This document shows, piece after piece, positions 18,239 to 27,618 of a stretch of 64,000 bases of DNA. The position numbers and the translations under genes are program-made. Below the pieces are notes generated by a model. It did no database searches, was not told where the DNA came from, and worked only from the letters and a program-made list of their open reading frames with translations. Numbering within the stretch: position 1 is the first letter of the stretch; every line of letters begins with the position of its first letter. The DNA is from Demequina flava (lineage in GTDB: Bacteria > Actinomycetota > Actinomycetes > Actinomycetales > Demequinaceae), in contig NZ_BBRA01000001.1 of assembly GCF_000975035.1 (NCBI RefSeq), positions 1,197,184 through 1,261,183 on the forward strand, written 5' to 3'.

Positions 18239-18278
18239 CGGGCCGGCGTCTCACGCCTGGTGCGGAGTGGGTTGCCGC

Positions 18279-18683
18279 TCAGCAGGCGGCGCGTTCGACG
18301 TAGCCGTTCTCGGCATCGAATCGCACACCGGGGTCCGCCGCAGCGTCGCCGCCCGAGTGCTTGAGGTGAACGCACCAGGTCTCGATGTCGCCCGGAACGA
18401 AGTTCACGAGTTCCACCCCCGGCGACGCGCCCATCGCGGTCTCGCCATTGATGAGGTATTCGCCGTCGACTTGCGTGACAGCGGTCACTCCGTCGCCGTC
18501 CGTCCATGCGGAACGGACCATAATGCCAAGGTTCACGGCATCGGACTCCGCGGCAGCATCCTTGGCCTTGGACTCCTGCGACAAATACAGCGGAATTGCG
18601 ATGGCTGCCAGGACTCCAATGATCACGATGGTGATCAGGAGCTCCGGAAGCGTGAATCCGCGCTCACGGTCAGTTAACTGCAT
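18279..18683 (-). CDS. Orphan type IV prepilin-like protein
   Basis: A 134-residue protein with a classical class A prepilin start: a short basic leader ending RERG, then FTLPE, where cleavage by prepilin peptidase would follow Gly9 and the +5 Glu is Glu14, then a hydrophobic helix (LLITIVIIGVLAAIAIPLYL). The globular C-terminal part has two cysteines that could form the pilin disulfide loop. No peptidase, ATPase or platform protein is nearby. It lies 172 bp downstream of the giant DUF11 surface protein on the same strand, separated by a hairpin. Role could be a pilus, pseudopilus or DNA uptake; all are inferred. Confidence 0.88.
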   Translation of the reverse strand: MQLTDRERGFTLPELLITIVIIGVLAAIAIPLYLSQESKAKDAAAESDAVNLGIMVRSAWTDGDGVTAVTQVDGEYLINGETAMGASPGVELVNFVPGDIETWCVHLKHSGGDAAADPGVRFDAENGYVERAAC

Positions 18684-18799
18684 AGTCCCTGCCCTCCCCT
18701 CAGGCCCTCATGGGCGGGACGTCGCCATCGCACGCGCATGTGTACTGGCAACACGCCCATTGTGGCGCAAGTCACACGCTGGGCGCAACGGATGTGGGC

Positions 18800-18832
18800 G
18801 CCGACGGCCGCGTGGAGTTCGCGGCCGTCGGC
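18800..18832 (-). terminator. Hairpin downstream of the DUF11 surface-protein gene
   Basis: Perfect 13-bp arms GCCGACGGCCGCG / CGCGGCCGTCGGC with a 7-nt loop, starting 24 nt past the gene's stop on the minus strand. Confidence 0.7.
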
Positions 18833-18855
18833 ACCAACAAAGCGTGCGCGGTGCT

Positions 18856-21800
18856 CTAGCGCCTGAGCACGCGCTCGCGGGCGATCAACGTCGTGGCGCC
18901 TGCAGCGAACAGGCCGAGCATGGTCCACAGCAATGCGGCGGGACTGATTCCTGTCGTGGCAAGAATCTGCACCGGGTTTACCAGCACAGCAACGGTGGCG
19001 TCGTCGCTCGATGTGCCGGCGGGGGAGTCCGGCTCAGCGGGGTCGGTCCACGTCACCGTCGCGACGTTGGTCAACGTGCGCGGCAGGCCCTCGTCACGCA
19101 CCTGCGCCGTGATGGTGATTGCGGGAGACGTCTGTCCGTAGCCGGTGTACCCGTCGAGGACGCACTCAACGACCCCGCCATACCCATCGGCATCGCGTCC
19201 CGTCACAGTGCAGGTCTGCCAGTCTGCAATAGCTGCGTCCGTGGACTCTTCGACGTCAATCGATGTCACCCGAAGGTCGTCCGAGATCGGGTCGGACAGC
19301 ACCACGTCATTCGTGGCACCGTAGCCGGCGTTGGTCATGGTGAGCGTGTAGTCGACGGAGTCGCCGCGAGTCACGATGTCGGTGTTGGCGGTCTTGTCGA
19401 CCTCCAGCATCACCGGTCGTGGCTCTTCACACTCTGGGGTTGCAGGCGGGTAGCTCTGCGACACCGTGGTTTCAGGGTTGATCTCGACGACCGCGAGGGC
19501 TCCGTTGCGAAGTTCATACGTCGGAAGTGACTCGTCGACGATCTGGTTCTCCCACTCGGGAGTCTCGCCAGCGACGACCGGGCGCCAACCCGGCCATGCG
19601 ATGCCGACGCCGTTGGCGTCCACCGCGGCGCCTGGCCACAAGACGGCGCCTTCCTGCACGCCGTCCGTCGTGGTCTCCTGAAGCGTCTGCACCGAGATCG
19701 CCTCGCCATCGGGCACCAGGTCACCATCCGCATCCGCGTACCAGGTCACCGTGATGGGCAGGCCTGCGTCGACGTTGCGCGCGTCAATCTGGTACTCAAA
19801 CCACGGGACGTCCGCGATGCAGACGGATTGAGCAGAGATGTTGATCCACTTGATGTCCACCGTGGTCGAGGACTCGTTGAGATCGTCGACCTTGGTCGGG
19901 TGCTCGTCATCGCTGCCCACCGTCGCGGTGTTCACGATCTGGTCCTTGGCCACGCCATCTACCACTGCGACCTCGAAGGAAATCTGCGGTGCGGTGGCCC
20001 CAGCGTCGAGGCTTGCGAGCTCGCAGGTCAGCGTGCCACCAAACCCGTCCTCGCTGGCGTCGGTCACCGTGCAGGTCCAGTCGTCCCCGCCGATGCTGTC
20101 CACATCAGACGTGACGGCCAGGTCGGGATCGATCACGTCGGTGACGACGACCCCGTCGGCGAAGGCGCGGGCATCGACGTTCTCGACGTCGAGGATGTAG
20201 GTGAATGACTCTCCGCCTTCGACGCGGTCCGCCGCAGTGGTCTTGGTGACGACCAGGTCCGGGCTGTCGACGGTGACGTCGTCGCTCGCGGAGTTGTCCT
20301 CATCCGTCGTTTCGGCGGTTGTCGTCGTCACGGTGGCAGTGTTTGTCACCGTTGGAACGGCGTCCTCCGAGACGGTGACCACGATGTCGAACGAGGCGGT
20401 GTTGCCCTCATCGCCGGCCGGCAACGAGGAGTCCAACGTCGCGGTGATCGCGCCGTCGTCGCCGGGACCAGCGACTGTCCAGCCCTCCGCATTGTCGACG
20501 CGCACGAAGGTCATTTCTGCGGGCAGGACGTCCGCAATGGTGACCGCGTCTGCATCGGCGTTGCCGTCGTTCGTGACCGTCAACGTGAACGCCAGCTCAT
20601 CGCCAGCACGGTAGACCGCCTCCGCGTCGTGCTCCTTGGTCACGGCGATGTTGGTTTCCACGAACGGGCCGCGTGCCACCGAGTCGTCATTGTTGTCGAG
20701 GTCGGGGTCCTCGGTATCCGAGCTCACAATGGCGCTGTTGACGATCTCCGCTGTGACGCTGGAGTCGATCGTGACGTCGAACTCGAGCCACGTGGAACCG
20801 CCATCAGTGAGGGTTCCGGCGTTACTCGTGAGGACGCAGTCGACCTGTTGAGTGTCTTGTGCGTTGGGCGCGCACGTCCACACGTCGTCATCGGCTGTCG
20901 TGACGTTGCCTGCAAAGGTGAGGCCCTCGGGGAGGGTGTCAGCGATGCGGACGTTCAGTGCGTCGGACGGCCCGTCGTTGGTGATGGCAAGCCGGTAACG
21001 GCCCGTGTCGCCCGCGACGAGTTCCTCAGATGCGACAGTCTTGTCGATGCCGAGGTCGGCCTCCGTGCCCACGGCACCGGTGGTGGCGGTATCCGTGTTG
21101 TTGTCCGTTCCGGGCTCGGTGGGCTCGTCCGTGGTGGGGAAGACCGTGGCGGTGTTGAATACCGTGTCAGTCCAGCCGCTGTTGACCTCTGCGGTGACGG
21201 TCAGGTCGGGCAGGTCTGCGTCGACGCTGAGCGCGTCACCGGTCCACGTGCAGTCCAGCTCGCCGGAGTCAGGATCAACGGCGTCGCAGTCCCATCCGGC
21301 ACCGGAGGTCGTGACCGAATCCCAGGCCACGCTCGCGGGCAGGGTGTCGGTGATGACGATCGGGGAGCGCGAAACCGACGGTCCGTTGTTCGTGACCGTC
21401 ATGTCCCACGTGATGGGGTTACCGGCTACGTACACCGTGGCGGTAGCGACCTTCGACAGCTCGACGTCAGCGAGGGTGCTGACCGTGTCGGTGTCTGTCG
21501 TGCAGTCGTTGGACTCAACGACGTCGAAGGTGCGTGCCCCGACACAGGCCGTGTTCGCGGCGGAAGTGCCGGATTCGACGTCCGCTGCGAACGCCGCGGT
21601 GATGTCGACCGTCAGCTCACCGCCGGCCTCCACGGGACCGGCGTGCGTCAGGGTCAGGACCCCGTCAGTGTCCGGACCGTCTGTAGTCCAGCCTTCACCG
21701 TCGATGCCCTCGAAAGAGGCGCTGTCCGGAAGCGTGTCGGTAATGACGATCGGCCCAACTGCACGGTCGCTCGTCACGGAGTTGCTCACCGTCAGTGTCC

Positions 21801-24800
21801 ACGTGGTCGAGGTGCCGGCGACGGGCTGACCCTCGTGGGACTTTTCCACAGCGAGGTCTGCGCGGTGAATCTCGACGGTTGCGTCATCCTCATCTGTGAA
21901 GACGCGATCCTTGTTGGCGGGCGCCTGAGAGGTGTCATCCATGGTGAGCGTCGCCTCGTTGGTGTGGTCGACGTCAGCCCCGGTGTTTTGCGCGGTCCAA
22001 TCGAATGAGTCGTCGGTGGTCGCGACTGCCTTGTAGGCCAAGGTGACCTTGGCGCCAGCCGGCATGTCAGCGAGTTCCCACGTGAGGATGTCGCCCGTAT
22101 CGGCGGCGTTCACAGCAGGGTTGATGACGACGTCCTCGATCGTCGCTGAGTCCTCGACGTAGTCAAACCCAGCCGGAAGGAGGTCCACGAGGGTGACGTC
22201 CGTACCAGTGCCGTTTCCGGTGTTCTCAAGCACCAGGGTGAAGGCGTGGTTTTCGCCGATGTAGGCAAGCGGATCGCCGGTCGTCTTCGTGACCTCTGGG
22301 GTCGGGAACTCCGGGGTCACGACAGCGTCCGCGCTGGGTCCGGTGTAGTCGCGGCGCTCGTCGTTGTCGAAACCGGGGCCGCCCGCGTGAGACGAATATC
22401 CCGTGACATCGACGTCATTGGTCAGTGCGGCATCGGTCAAGTTGATCGAGTCCGCGAGGCGCGCCGTGTACGTCAACACGCGCTCGTCGTTAGCGTTGAG
22501 CGTCAGACCCGTCCATGTGATGGTGCCGCCACCGGTGGTTGAGTCCGCGCCCGTAAGAGTGCCTCCACCCGTGATGCTTTCAGAGTCCACGATCACGCCC
22601 GTCGGAACGGCGTCGACTACCTTGACGGCTGCGGCGGCAGCGGTGCCTTCGTTGGCGACTGTGATGGAGTAGTTGACCGTGTTGCCAGGCTCAACCGAGT
22701 CTGAGTCTTCGCCGTTGACGGTCTTCGCGATCGTCACGTCGGGTTCCACGACGGTCACGGTCGCAGTCGCTTCGGATCCTGTATTCGTGGTGGTGTAGCC
22801 CGCGTTGTCGGGGGCTCCATTGAGAACGTCAGTGGTGTTCCATCGTGTGGTTGCCGTGTTGACGAGCTCGGTTTCGTCCTCATTCGAGGGGACATCGAGC
22901 ACGGTGCCCGTGTAGGTGATGGAGAGAGTGCGGATGTCACCGTCTGCGCGGATGTCGCCGAACCACCATCCGTAGGTCTGGCCCGTGGATTCCAATGGGG
23001 TGCCATTGCCGGGGAGCGAGGACATGCAGTCGCCTTCAGTGTCCTCGTACTCACAAGAGACCGTCGCGTCGCCGATGCTTATGCCGGCCGGAACCGTGTC
23101 GATAATGGCCGAGTCGTAGAAGTTGACGTCTGCGGGGATGCGGACCTCGATGGTGAAATCGCGCTCTTCGCCCACGCGCGCGGTGGGCTCGTCGACAAAC
23201 TTCGAGATGCCCGAGCTGATGACCTGAATGTCCGCATCAGCAGAACGAGTGAACTCCTTGCGGTCGGCGGTGGCGTCGTCGAGTGAGTATCCCTTGATGA
23301 CCGCCGTGTTGTCGTACTCCGCTCCGCCAGCAGCCTCGGGGCTTACCACGACGCTGTACTTGAGCTCAATGGACTCCCTGGCGGCGAGGTCGCCAATGGT
23401 CCACGTGATGAGCGATCCCTCGCACTGGCTGTCATCGGTGACAACGCTGGCCGACGTGCCCGCGGGGATCTCGTCAAGAGTCACGTTGGTGAGTTCCACG
23501 GGGACGCAGTCGGTCACGACGGTGTCGAAGGAGGTAGGCCGGTTGTTGGAGTTGCTCGCCTCCAACGTGTAGGTGACCGCCTGGCTTGCGGTGACGGTTT
23601 CGTCATCGGCTTCCTTGGCCACGCTGGGGTTGGGCGCGACTACTCGAACGTCCGCGCCATCTGTGATGTCGGGGGCCGAGTCGCTCGTGAAGGTTGCGGT
23701 GTCGCGGCGAGCGTTATTGGGGCTGTGACCCCAATTTGACGAAGACGCGACCGCCGCGTGGAGGGTCACCGAGAACACCTGATCCGCGTCAGTGTCATTC
23801 GTGTACTCCGAAGGGAACGCAAGTTCCCCCACCGCGGGATCGAGAGCAAACCCTGTGGAGCTTGTGTCCAGCGAAGCGCCATCGAGTGAAGCGGTCGTCT
23901 TGGACTCGTCGATCGTCCAGTTGCGTGCACCGGCAAAAGCGTCGGTGAGCTTTCCGTTCAAGACCGACGTGTGAGCGGGAATGGTCACGGCATACGTGAA
24001 CTCGGCGTACTCGCCGTGCACCACCTGACCGGCGTCGTTGTTGTCGGCGGTCGGACTCGTGCGCTCCTTTGTGATGGAAGCGTCAGGCAGGAAGACCTCT
24101 GAATCGTCGACGGTGCCTTCACCGTTGGTGTTGGCCTTGTCGGCGTTGTCTTCGTTGAGCGACCCGGCAGGGAAATACGTCTGTGCATCGGGGTCATCGG
24201 AGATGTTGATATCGGCCGCGTAGCTGATGATCGATGCCGTGTTCGTGAGCGAGGTGCTCACTGAAAGCGGCGCGGGAATGGTGACGTCGTACGTGAGCGT
24301 CGCACCCCCAAGCGGGACGCTCTGATCAGTCCACACGATCACCGAGCGATGGTCATTGCTGTTCGACAGTCCGTCGGGGTAGCCCGACTGGCCGGGGTCC
24401 ACCACTGTGCCGCCACCACTGATTGCCGACACATCATCGGCGCTGATGCCCTGGGGCAGCAGGTCCCAAACCTCGGCGGTGACGGAGTCAAAACCAGCGC
24501 CGGAAAGGTCGATGCGGTAGGTCACGGTCTCATTCTGGGTGACCTCGATGCCATCCCGATCGGAGTTGAAGTCGTTACCGTTGCTGCTGGCAGAGCTCGC
24601 TGCATCGCGGCTAGGGTCGGCCTGGTCATCGATGCCGGTGACGGAAGCCACGCCCTTGACGAGCCCGAGTTCGGGCGTGATCTCGGCCGCAGCGAAGTCG
24701 CGCAGCGAGTAGAGGTCGCCAGTGACATTTTGCTGGCGATACTTCATCAGGTTCGCGGGCTTGTCCAGAACTGCGCCGTTAGAGGGTTCCATGACGGTCG

Positions 24801-26988
24801 CCCAGATATGTGCGACAAAGACCGAACCGCGTGCCACGTAGAGATCGCCGCCAGCGCCCTCTTCTCCAAGCGTCCAGTCAAAGCGGCGGCCATTGTGGAC
24901 CTCCGCATCGATCACGACCGTGGACTCCGTTGCAACCGTGTGGCCTGCGTACGCTATTCCCGCAGGAAGGTAGTCAGTAACGATTGCTTCGCGTACGTCG
25001 ACGCTGTCGGGGAACTCCACGCGGAGCTCGAAACAGACGGTGTCTCCCAACTGGAATCCCGTTTCTAAGCGAGAGTCAAAGCTTCCTGCCGTGCACGGGT
25101 CGACGCCCTCTGCGAGGTTCTGTTCGACTTCGTCTCGTGGCATGACCATTTTGCTGATGGTCGTGAGGTCCGTGGCGATCCCGGCGTCCGAGTCGTCCCA
25201 CACCCGCTGAGTCTCCGGGTACTCATCGACGAGCGCCTCGATGGCGTCTGTAGAGGCTTCCACCTCGACATGGTTCGAGAATCCGTCTCCGGACGTCGTC
25301 GAACCAAACGCGTTGGACGTGACGTAGGCCTCGCGGTTGAGTGCCTGATACGTGATTGTGTGCGTGCCATTGGCAGAGAGGGTGCCGTCGCTGGGGCGCA
25401 GGACGACGGTGTAGGTACCGTCCGCGTGAGCCGTGGCGGAGACGATCTCGCCCCCGGTCACGGTGCCAGTCGCATCACACGCGGCAGGAGGAGTGTCACC
25501 CTCAACGATGAGCGATACACCGGCTGGTAGTAGCGGGCAGAGGCCGTTGGGGAGCGTGTCCGTGAGCACAATGTCGCTGGAGTCCATGTACTCGCTGGCG
25601 CGCAGGGTGAGTGTGAAGTCAGCAACGTTCCCGACCTCGAAGGTGGAGTCCGCGTCGTCAATCGACTTCACGACTGCGAGGTCCATCGCGTGGACCACCT
25701 CGGAGTCGTCGACCTCGACCGAGCGGGTGGTGTCGATGCGTACAACGCCCTGATAGGTGGACGTTGCGACGGCCGTGTTGGTCCAGCGATCGCCGTCGGT
25801 GGGTTCGCTGTCGCTGCCGTGGCGAGTCGACGGCCCGGTGTTGTTGTCGAGGTTCGCCGCCTGCTCTCCGGACTCGGCGGAGGGGGCGTCCTCCGCGAAC
25901 AGAGCGTTTTCCTGGAGAGGGATTCCTGCCGCGTAGTGGATGTCGACCTCTTGGCCCGCAGCAAGCGTGCCAAGGTTCCACTCGACGCGGGTGTACACGT
26001 CTCCGGCGGTGAGTCCGAACTGGGCTGCTGTGCCCGCGTCGACCGCGACTGTGTCGACGGTCGAGGCCTCGGGGCAGAAGCCGCTCACCGCAGGAGTGTC
26101 TGCGAGCGACGCGGCATCGGCATATTCGGGGTTGTAGTCCCCCGTCGCGTCTTCTGCGGGGACTGAATTGTCGACCGCACCACAGCCCAAGAACTCCAGG
26201 CCAGCGGGAATGTAGTCGACGACAACCGTGTCAGCGCTGACTCCCTGAGTGGTGTTGCGCAGACTCACGGTGTACACGGTTGTCTGGTCGTGCACGCCGC
26301 GGAGCAATTCTGCTTCGGGGCTGGGTTCGCTCTTGTTGATCTCGAGTGCGACCATGCGAGCAGTGAAATCTGAGGGCGTGGCGGTGCCGGTGGCGGCTTG
26401 GGCGGCATCATCCCCAATACCTGTGGAGCCGCCGAATACGGGCAGGTAGGTGGGGTCTCCGCTGAGGGCGGCGTTCGCGGTCACAGTGAATTGAGCACCG
26501 ACGGGGAAGACGATCTCGGAGTCCGTCGTTCCGTTGCCGGCTGCGGGTTGAGCGGGCTCTACCTCGACGGTGCCGTTGAAGGCAGCAGTGGAGGGAAGGT
26601 CTGACACGTCTTCCCACACCCAGCGGACAATGCCGTCCGGAATCGCGGGGGAAAGATCGCTTGTGGAGTCGAACACTGTGGGCTCACCCATGCTTGACTC
26701 GACGAACTCGATGCCGACCGGAACGTCCAGGTAGACGCCCAGGTTGAAGCCATCGGTGGCGCCGGGGTTCGACGCCCTCACGCTGAGCGTGGTGGTTTCG
26801 CCGGCAAGCACCGTGCCGGAACCGTCCGCGGTGACCTCGACTGCGGGCGCGGTCGCAGCCGCCGCAGGAGTCGTGGACACGGTTGTGGTCAACATCACAG
26901 CGATGAGGGCAGCCAGCAGCATTGCTGACCATCCTCGGACGTGTCCGTTATACGTATTTTGTGTGTAAAAGTCCTGGAAAAAGCGCAT
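18856..26988 (-). CDS. Giant DUF11-repeat cell-surface protein with LATTG sorting signal
   Basis: About 2710 residues. An N-terminal signal peptide (basic region, then WSAMLLAALIAVML and AAAA) is followed by about a dozen DUF11-type beta domains of roughly 120 residues, recognisable by recurring starts such as ADLAVEKSHEG, ADVELSKVATA, PDLVVTKTTAA and by VITDTLP.. strands. The C terminus is a sorting signal: LATTG near residue 2676, a hydrophobic helix, then RERVLRR. LAXTG is the motif used by class E sortases of actinobacteria. I chose the ATG at 26988, preceded by GAGGGAAACACAGAAG; a TTG frame start at 27036 is rejected because TTGACA there looks like a -35 box. Probable adhesin or surface stalk. 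Confidence 0.9.
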   Translation of the reverse strand: MRFFQDFYTQNTYNGHVRGWSAMLLAALIAVMLTTTVSTTPAAAATAPAVEVTADGSGTVLAGETTTLSVRASNPGATDGFNLGVYLDVPVGIEFVESSMGEPTVFDSTSDLSPAIPDGIVRWVWEDVSDLPSTAAFNGTVEVEPAQPAAGNGTTDSEIVFPVGAQFTVTANAALSGDPTYLPVFGGSTGIGDDAAQAATGTATPSDFTARMVALEINKSEPSPEAELLRGVHDQTTVYTVSLRNTTQGVSADTVVVDYIPAGLEFLGCGAVDNSVPAEDATGDYNPEYADAASLADTPAVSGFCPEASTVDTVAVDAGTAAQFGLTAGDVYTRVEWNLGTLAAGQEVDIHYAAGIPLQENALFAEDAPSAESGEQAANLDNNTGPSTRHGSDSEPTDGDRWTNTAVATSTYQGVVRIDTTRSVEVDDSEVVHAMDLAVVKSIDDADSTFEVGNVADFTLTLRASEYMDSSDIVLTDTLPNGLCPLLPAGVSLIVEGDTPPAACDATGTVTGGEIVSATAHADGTYTVVLRPSDGTLSANGTHTITYQALNREAYVTSNAFGSTTSGDGFSNHVEVEASTDAIEALVDEYPETQRVWDDSDAGIATDLTTISKMVMPRDEVEQNLAEGVDPCTAGSFDSRLETGFQLGDTVCFELRVEFPDSVDVREAIVTDYLPAGIAYAGHTVATESTVVIDAEVHNGRRFDWTLGEEGAGGDLYVARGSVFVAHIWATVMEPSNGAVLDKPANLMKYRQQNVTGDLYSLRDFAAAEITPELGLVKGVASVTGIDDQADPSRDAASSASSNGNDFNSDRDGIEVTQNETVTYRIDLSGAGFDSVTAEVWDLLPQGISADDVSAISGGGTVVDPGQSGYPDGLSNSNDHRSVIVWTDQSVPLGGATLTYDVTIPAPLSVSTSLTNTASIISYAADINISDDPDAQTYFPAGSLNEDNADKANTNGEGTVDDSEVFLPDASITKERTSPTADNNDAGQVVHGEYAEFTYAVTIPAHTSVLNGKLTDAFAGARNWTIDESKTTASLDGASLDTSSTGFALDPAVGELAFPSEYTNDTDADQVFSVTLHAAVASSSNWGHSPNNARRDTATFTSDSAPDITDGADVRVVAPNPSVAKEADDETVTASQAVTYTLEASNSNNRPTSFDTVVTDCVPVELTNVTLDEIPAGTSASVVTDDSQCEGSLITWTIGDLAARESIELKYSVVVSPEAAGGAEYDNTAVIKGYSLDDATADRKEFTRSADADIQVISSGISKFVDEPTARVGEERDFTIEVRIPADVNFYDSAIIDTVPAGISIGDATVSCEYEDTEGDCMSSLPGNGTPLESTGQTYGWWFGDIRADGDIRTLSITYTGTVLDVPSNEDETELVNTATTRWNTTDVLNGAPDNAGYTTTNTGSEATATVTVVEPDVTIAKTVNGEDSDSVEPGNTVNYSITVANEGTAAAAAVKVVDAVPTGVIVDSESITGGGTLTGADSTTGGGTITWTGLTLNANDERVLTYTARLADSINLTDAALTNDVDVTGYSSHAGGPGFDNDERRDYTGPSADAVVTPEFPTPEVTKTTGDPLAYIGENHAFTLVLENTGNGTGTDVTLVDLLPAGFDYVEDSATIEDVVINPAVNAADTGDILTWELADMPAGAKVTLAYKAVATTDDSFDWTAQNTGADVDHTNEATLTMDDTSQAPANKDRVFTDEDDATVEIHRADLAVEKSHEGQPVAGTSTTWTLTVSNSVTSDRAVGPIVITDTLPDSASFEGIDGEGWTTDGPDTDGVLTLTHAGPVEAGGELTVDITAAFAADVESGTSAANTACVGARTFDVVESNDCTTDTDTVSTLADVELSKVATATVYVAGNPITWDMTVTNNGPSVSRSPIVITDTLPASVAWDSVTTSGAGWDCDAVDPDSGELDCTWTGDALSVDADLPDLTVTAEVNSGWTDTVFNTATVFPTTDEPTEPGTDNNTDTATTGAVGTEADLGIDKTVASEELVAGDTGRYRLAITNDGPSDALNVRIADTLPEGLTFAGNVTTADDDVWTCAPNAQDTQQVDCVLTSNAGTLTDGGSTWLEFDVTIDSSVTAEIVNSAIVSSDTEDPDLDNNDDSVARGPFVETNIAVTKEHDAEAVYRAGDELAFTLTVTNDGNADADAVTIADVLPAEMTFVRVDNAEGWTVAGPGDDGAITATLDSSLPAGDEGNTASFDIVVTVSEDAVPTVTNTATVTTTTAETTDEDNSASDDVTVDSPDLVVTKTTAADRVEGGESFTYILDVENVDARAFADGVVVTDVIDPDLAVTSDVDSIGGDDWTCTVTDASEDGFGGTLTCELASLDAGATAPQISFEVAVVDGVAKDQIVNTATVGSDDEHPTKVDDLNESSTTVDIKWINISAQSVCIADVPWFEYQIDARNVDAGLPITVTWYADADGDLVPDGEAISVQTLQETTTDGVQEGAVLWPGAAVDANGVGIAWPGWRPVVAGETPEWENQIVDESLPTYELRNGALAVVEINPETTVSQSYPPATPECEEPRPVMLEVDKTANTDIVTRGDSVDYTLTMTNAGYGATNDVVLSDPISDDLRVTSIDVEESTDAAIADWQTCTVTGRDADGYGGVVECVLDGYTGYGQTSPAITITAQVRDEGLPRTLTNVATVTWTDPAEPDSPAGTSSDDATVAVLVNPVQILATTGISPAALLWTMLGLFAAGATTLIARERVLRR

Positions 26989-27125
26989 CTTCTGTGTTTC
27001 CCTCAGCGAAGTGTGAAAGAACATCGTAACTGTCAAATCACTGTGAGAAATACCACGCCTTAGGGGCGCCGGTTTCCACCGGGCGAGCCGGGCGCCGACG
27101 CGTGGCTACACGAGCGACGCCGAGT

Positions 27126-27614
27126 TCAGGACACGTCGAGCTGAAAGTACGCGACGTCGATCCACCGATCGAACTTGAGTCCTGCTTCCATGAGCGTCCC
27201 CATTTCCCGGAAACCCAAGGACTGGTGGAGGCCGACAGACGCGTCGTTCGGCAGCGCGATCAGCGACACCGCGCTGTGCGCATGCGACTTACGAAGCGCG
27301 TCTAGCAGCGCCGTGTAGAGCGCACGGCCCGTTCCGCGTCCGCGAGCTTCCGCGCCCAGGTAGATCGTTGTCTCGACCGTGTGGAGGTAGGCGGCGCGCG
27401 GACGGTACGGCGAGGCATACGCGTAGCCCACGGGCGCCCCGTCCTCCTCCGCCACAAGGTAGGGCAGATCCTTGTCGAGGATGGCGCCCATGCGCTCGGC
27501 GATGGTGTTGGCGGACACCTCGTCGTACTCAAACGTGATGACGGTGTCGCGCACGTAAGGGTTGTAGAGCGCGGCGATGGCTGCGGCATCGTCCGTCGTT
27601 GCGGGCCTGATCAT
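27126..27614 (-). CDS. GNAT acetyltransferase, phosphinothricin/methionine-sulfoximine type
   Basis: A 162-residue GNAT protein starting MIRPATTDDAAAIAALYNPYV, with GYAYASPYRPRAAY and the acetyl-CoA loop region ARGRGTGRALY, the layout of the PAT/YncA group that acetylates amino-acid analogues. The actual substrate is unknown and resistance is not implied. The start at 27614 is only 4 nt beyond the stop of the upstream MFS gene, so the two are probably co-transcribed; a longer frame to 27770 overlaps that gene and is not used. Confidence 0.88.
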   Translation of the reverse strand: MIRPATTDDAAAIAALYNPYVRDTVITFEYDEVSANTIAERMGAILDKDLPYLVAEEDGAPVGYAYASPYRPRAAYLHTVETTIYLGAEARGRGTGRALYTALLDALRKSHAHSAVSLIALPNDASVGLHQSLGFREMGTLMEAGLKFDRWIDVAYFQLDVS

Positions 27615-27618
27615 GTCT

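Noticed and set aside
20629..22008. Long plus-strand open frame (459 codons) inside the DUF11 surface-protein gene
   Set aside because: It is antisense to conserved repeat domains with no ribosome site or recognisable family; high G+C makes long antisense frames common.
26989..27036. Upstream TTG start for the DUF11 surface protein
   Set aside because: TTGACA at this point looks like a -35 hexamer, and the ATG at 26988 has a purine-rich ribosome site and gives a better signal peptide.
27126..27614. Antibiotic or herbicide resistance gene (phosphinothricin acetyltransferase)
   Set aside because: Family membership alone does not show the substrate; housekeeping GNATs of this group are common.
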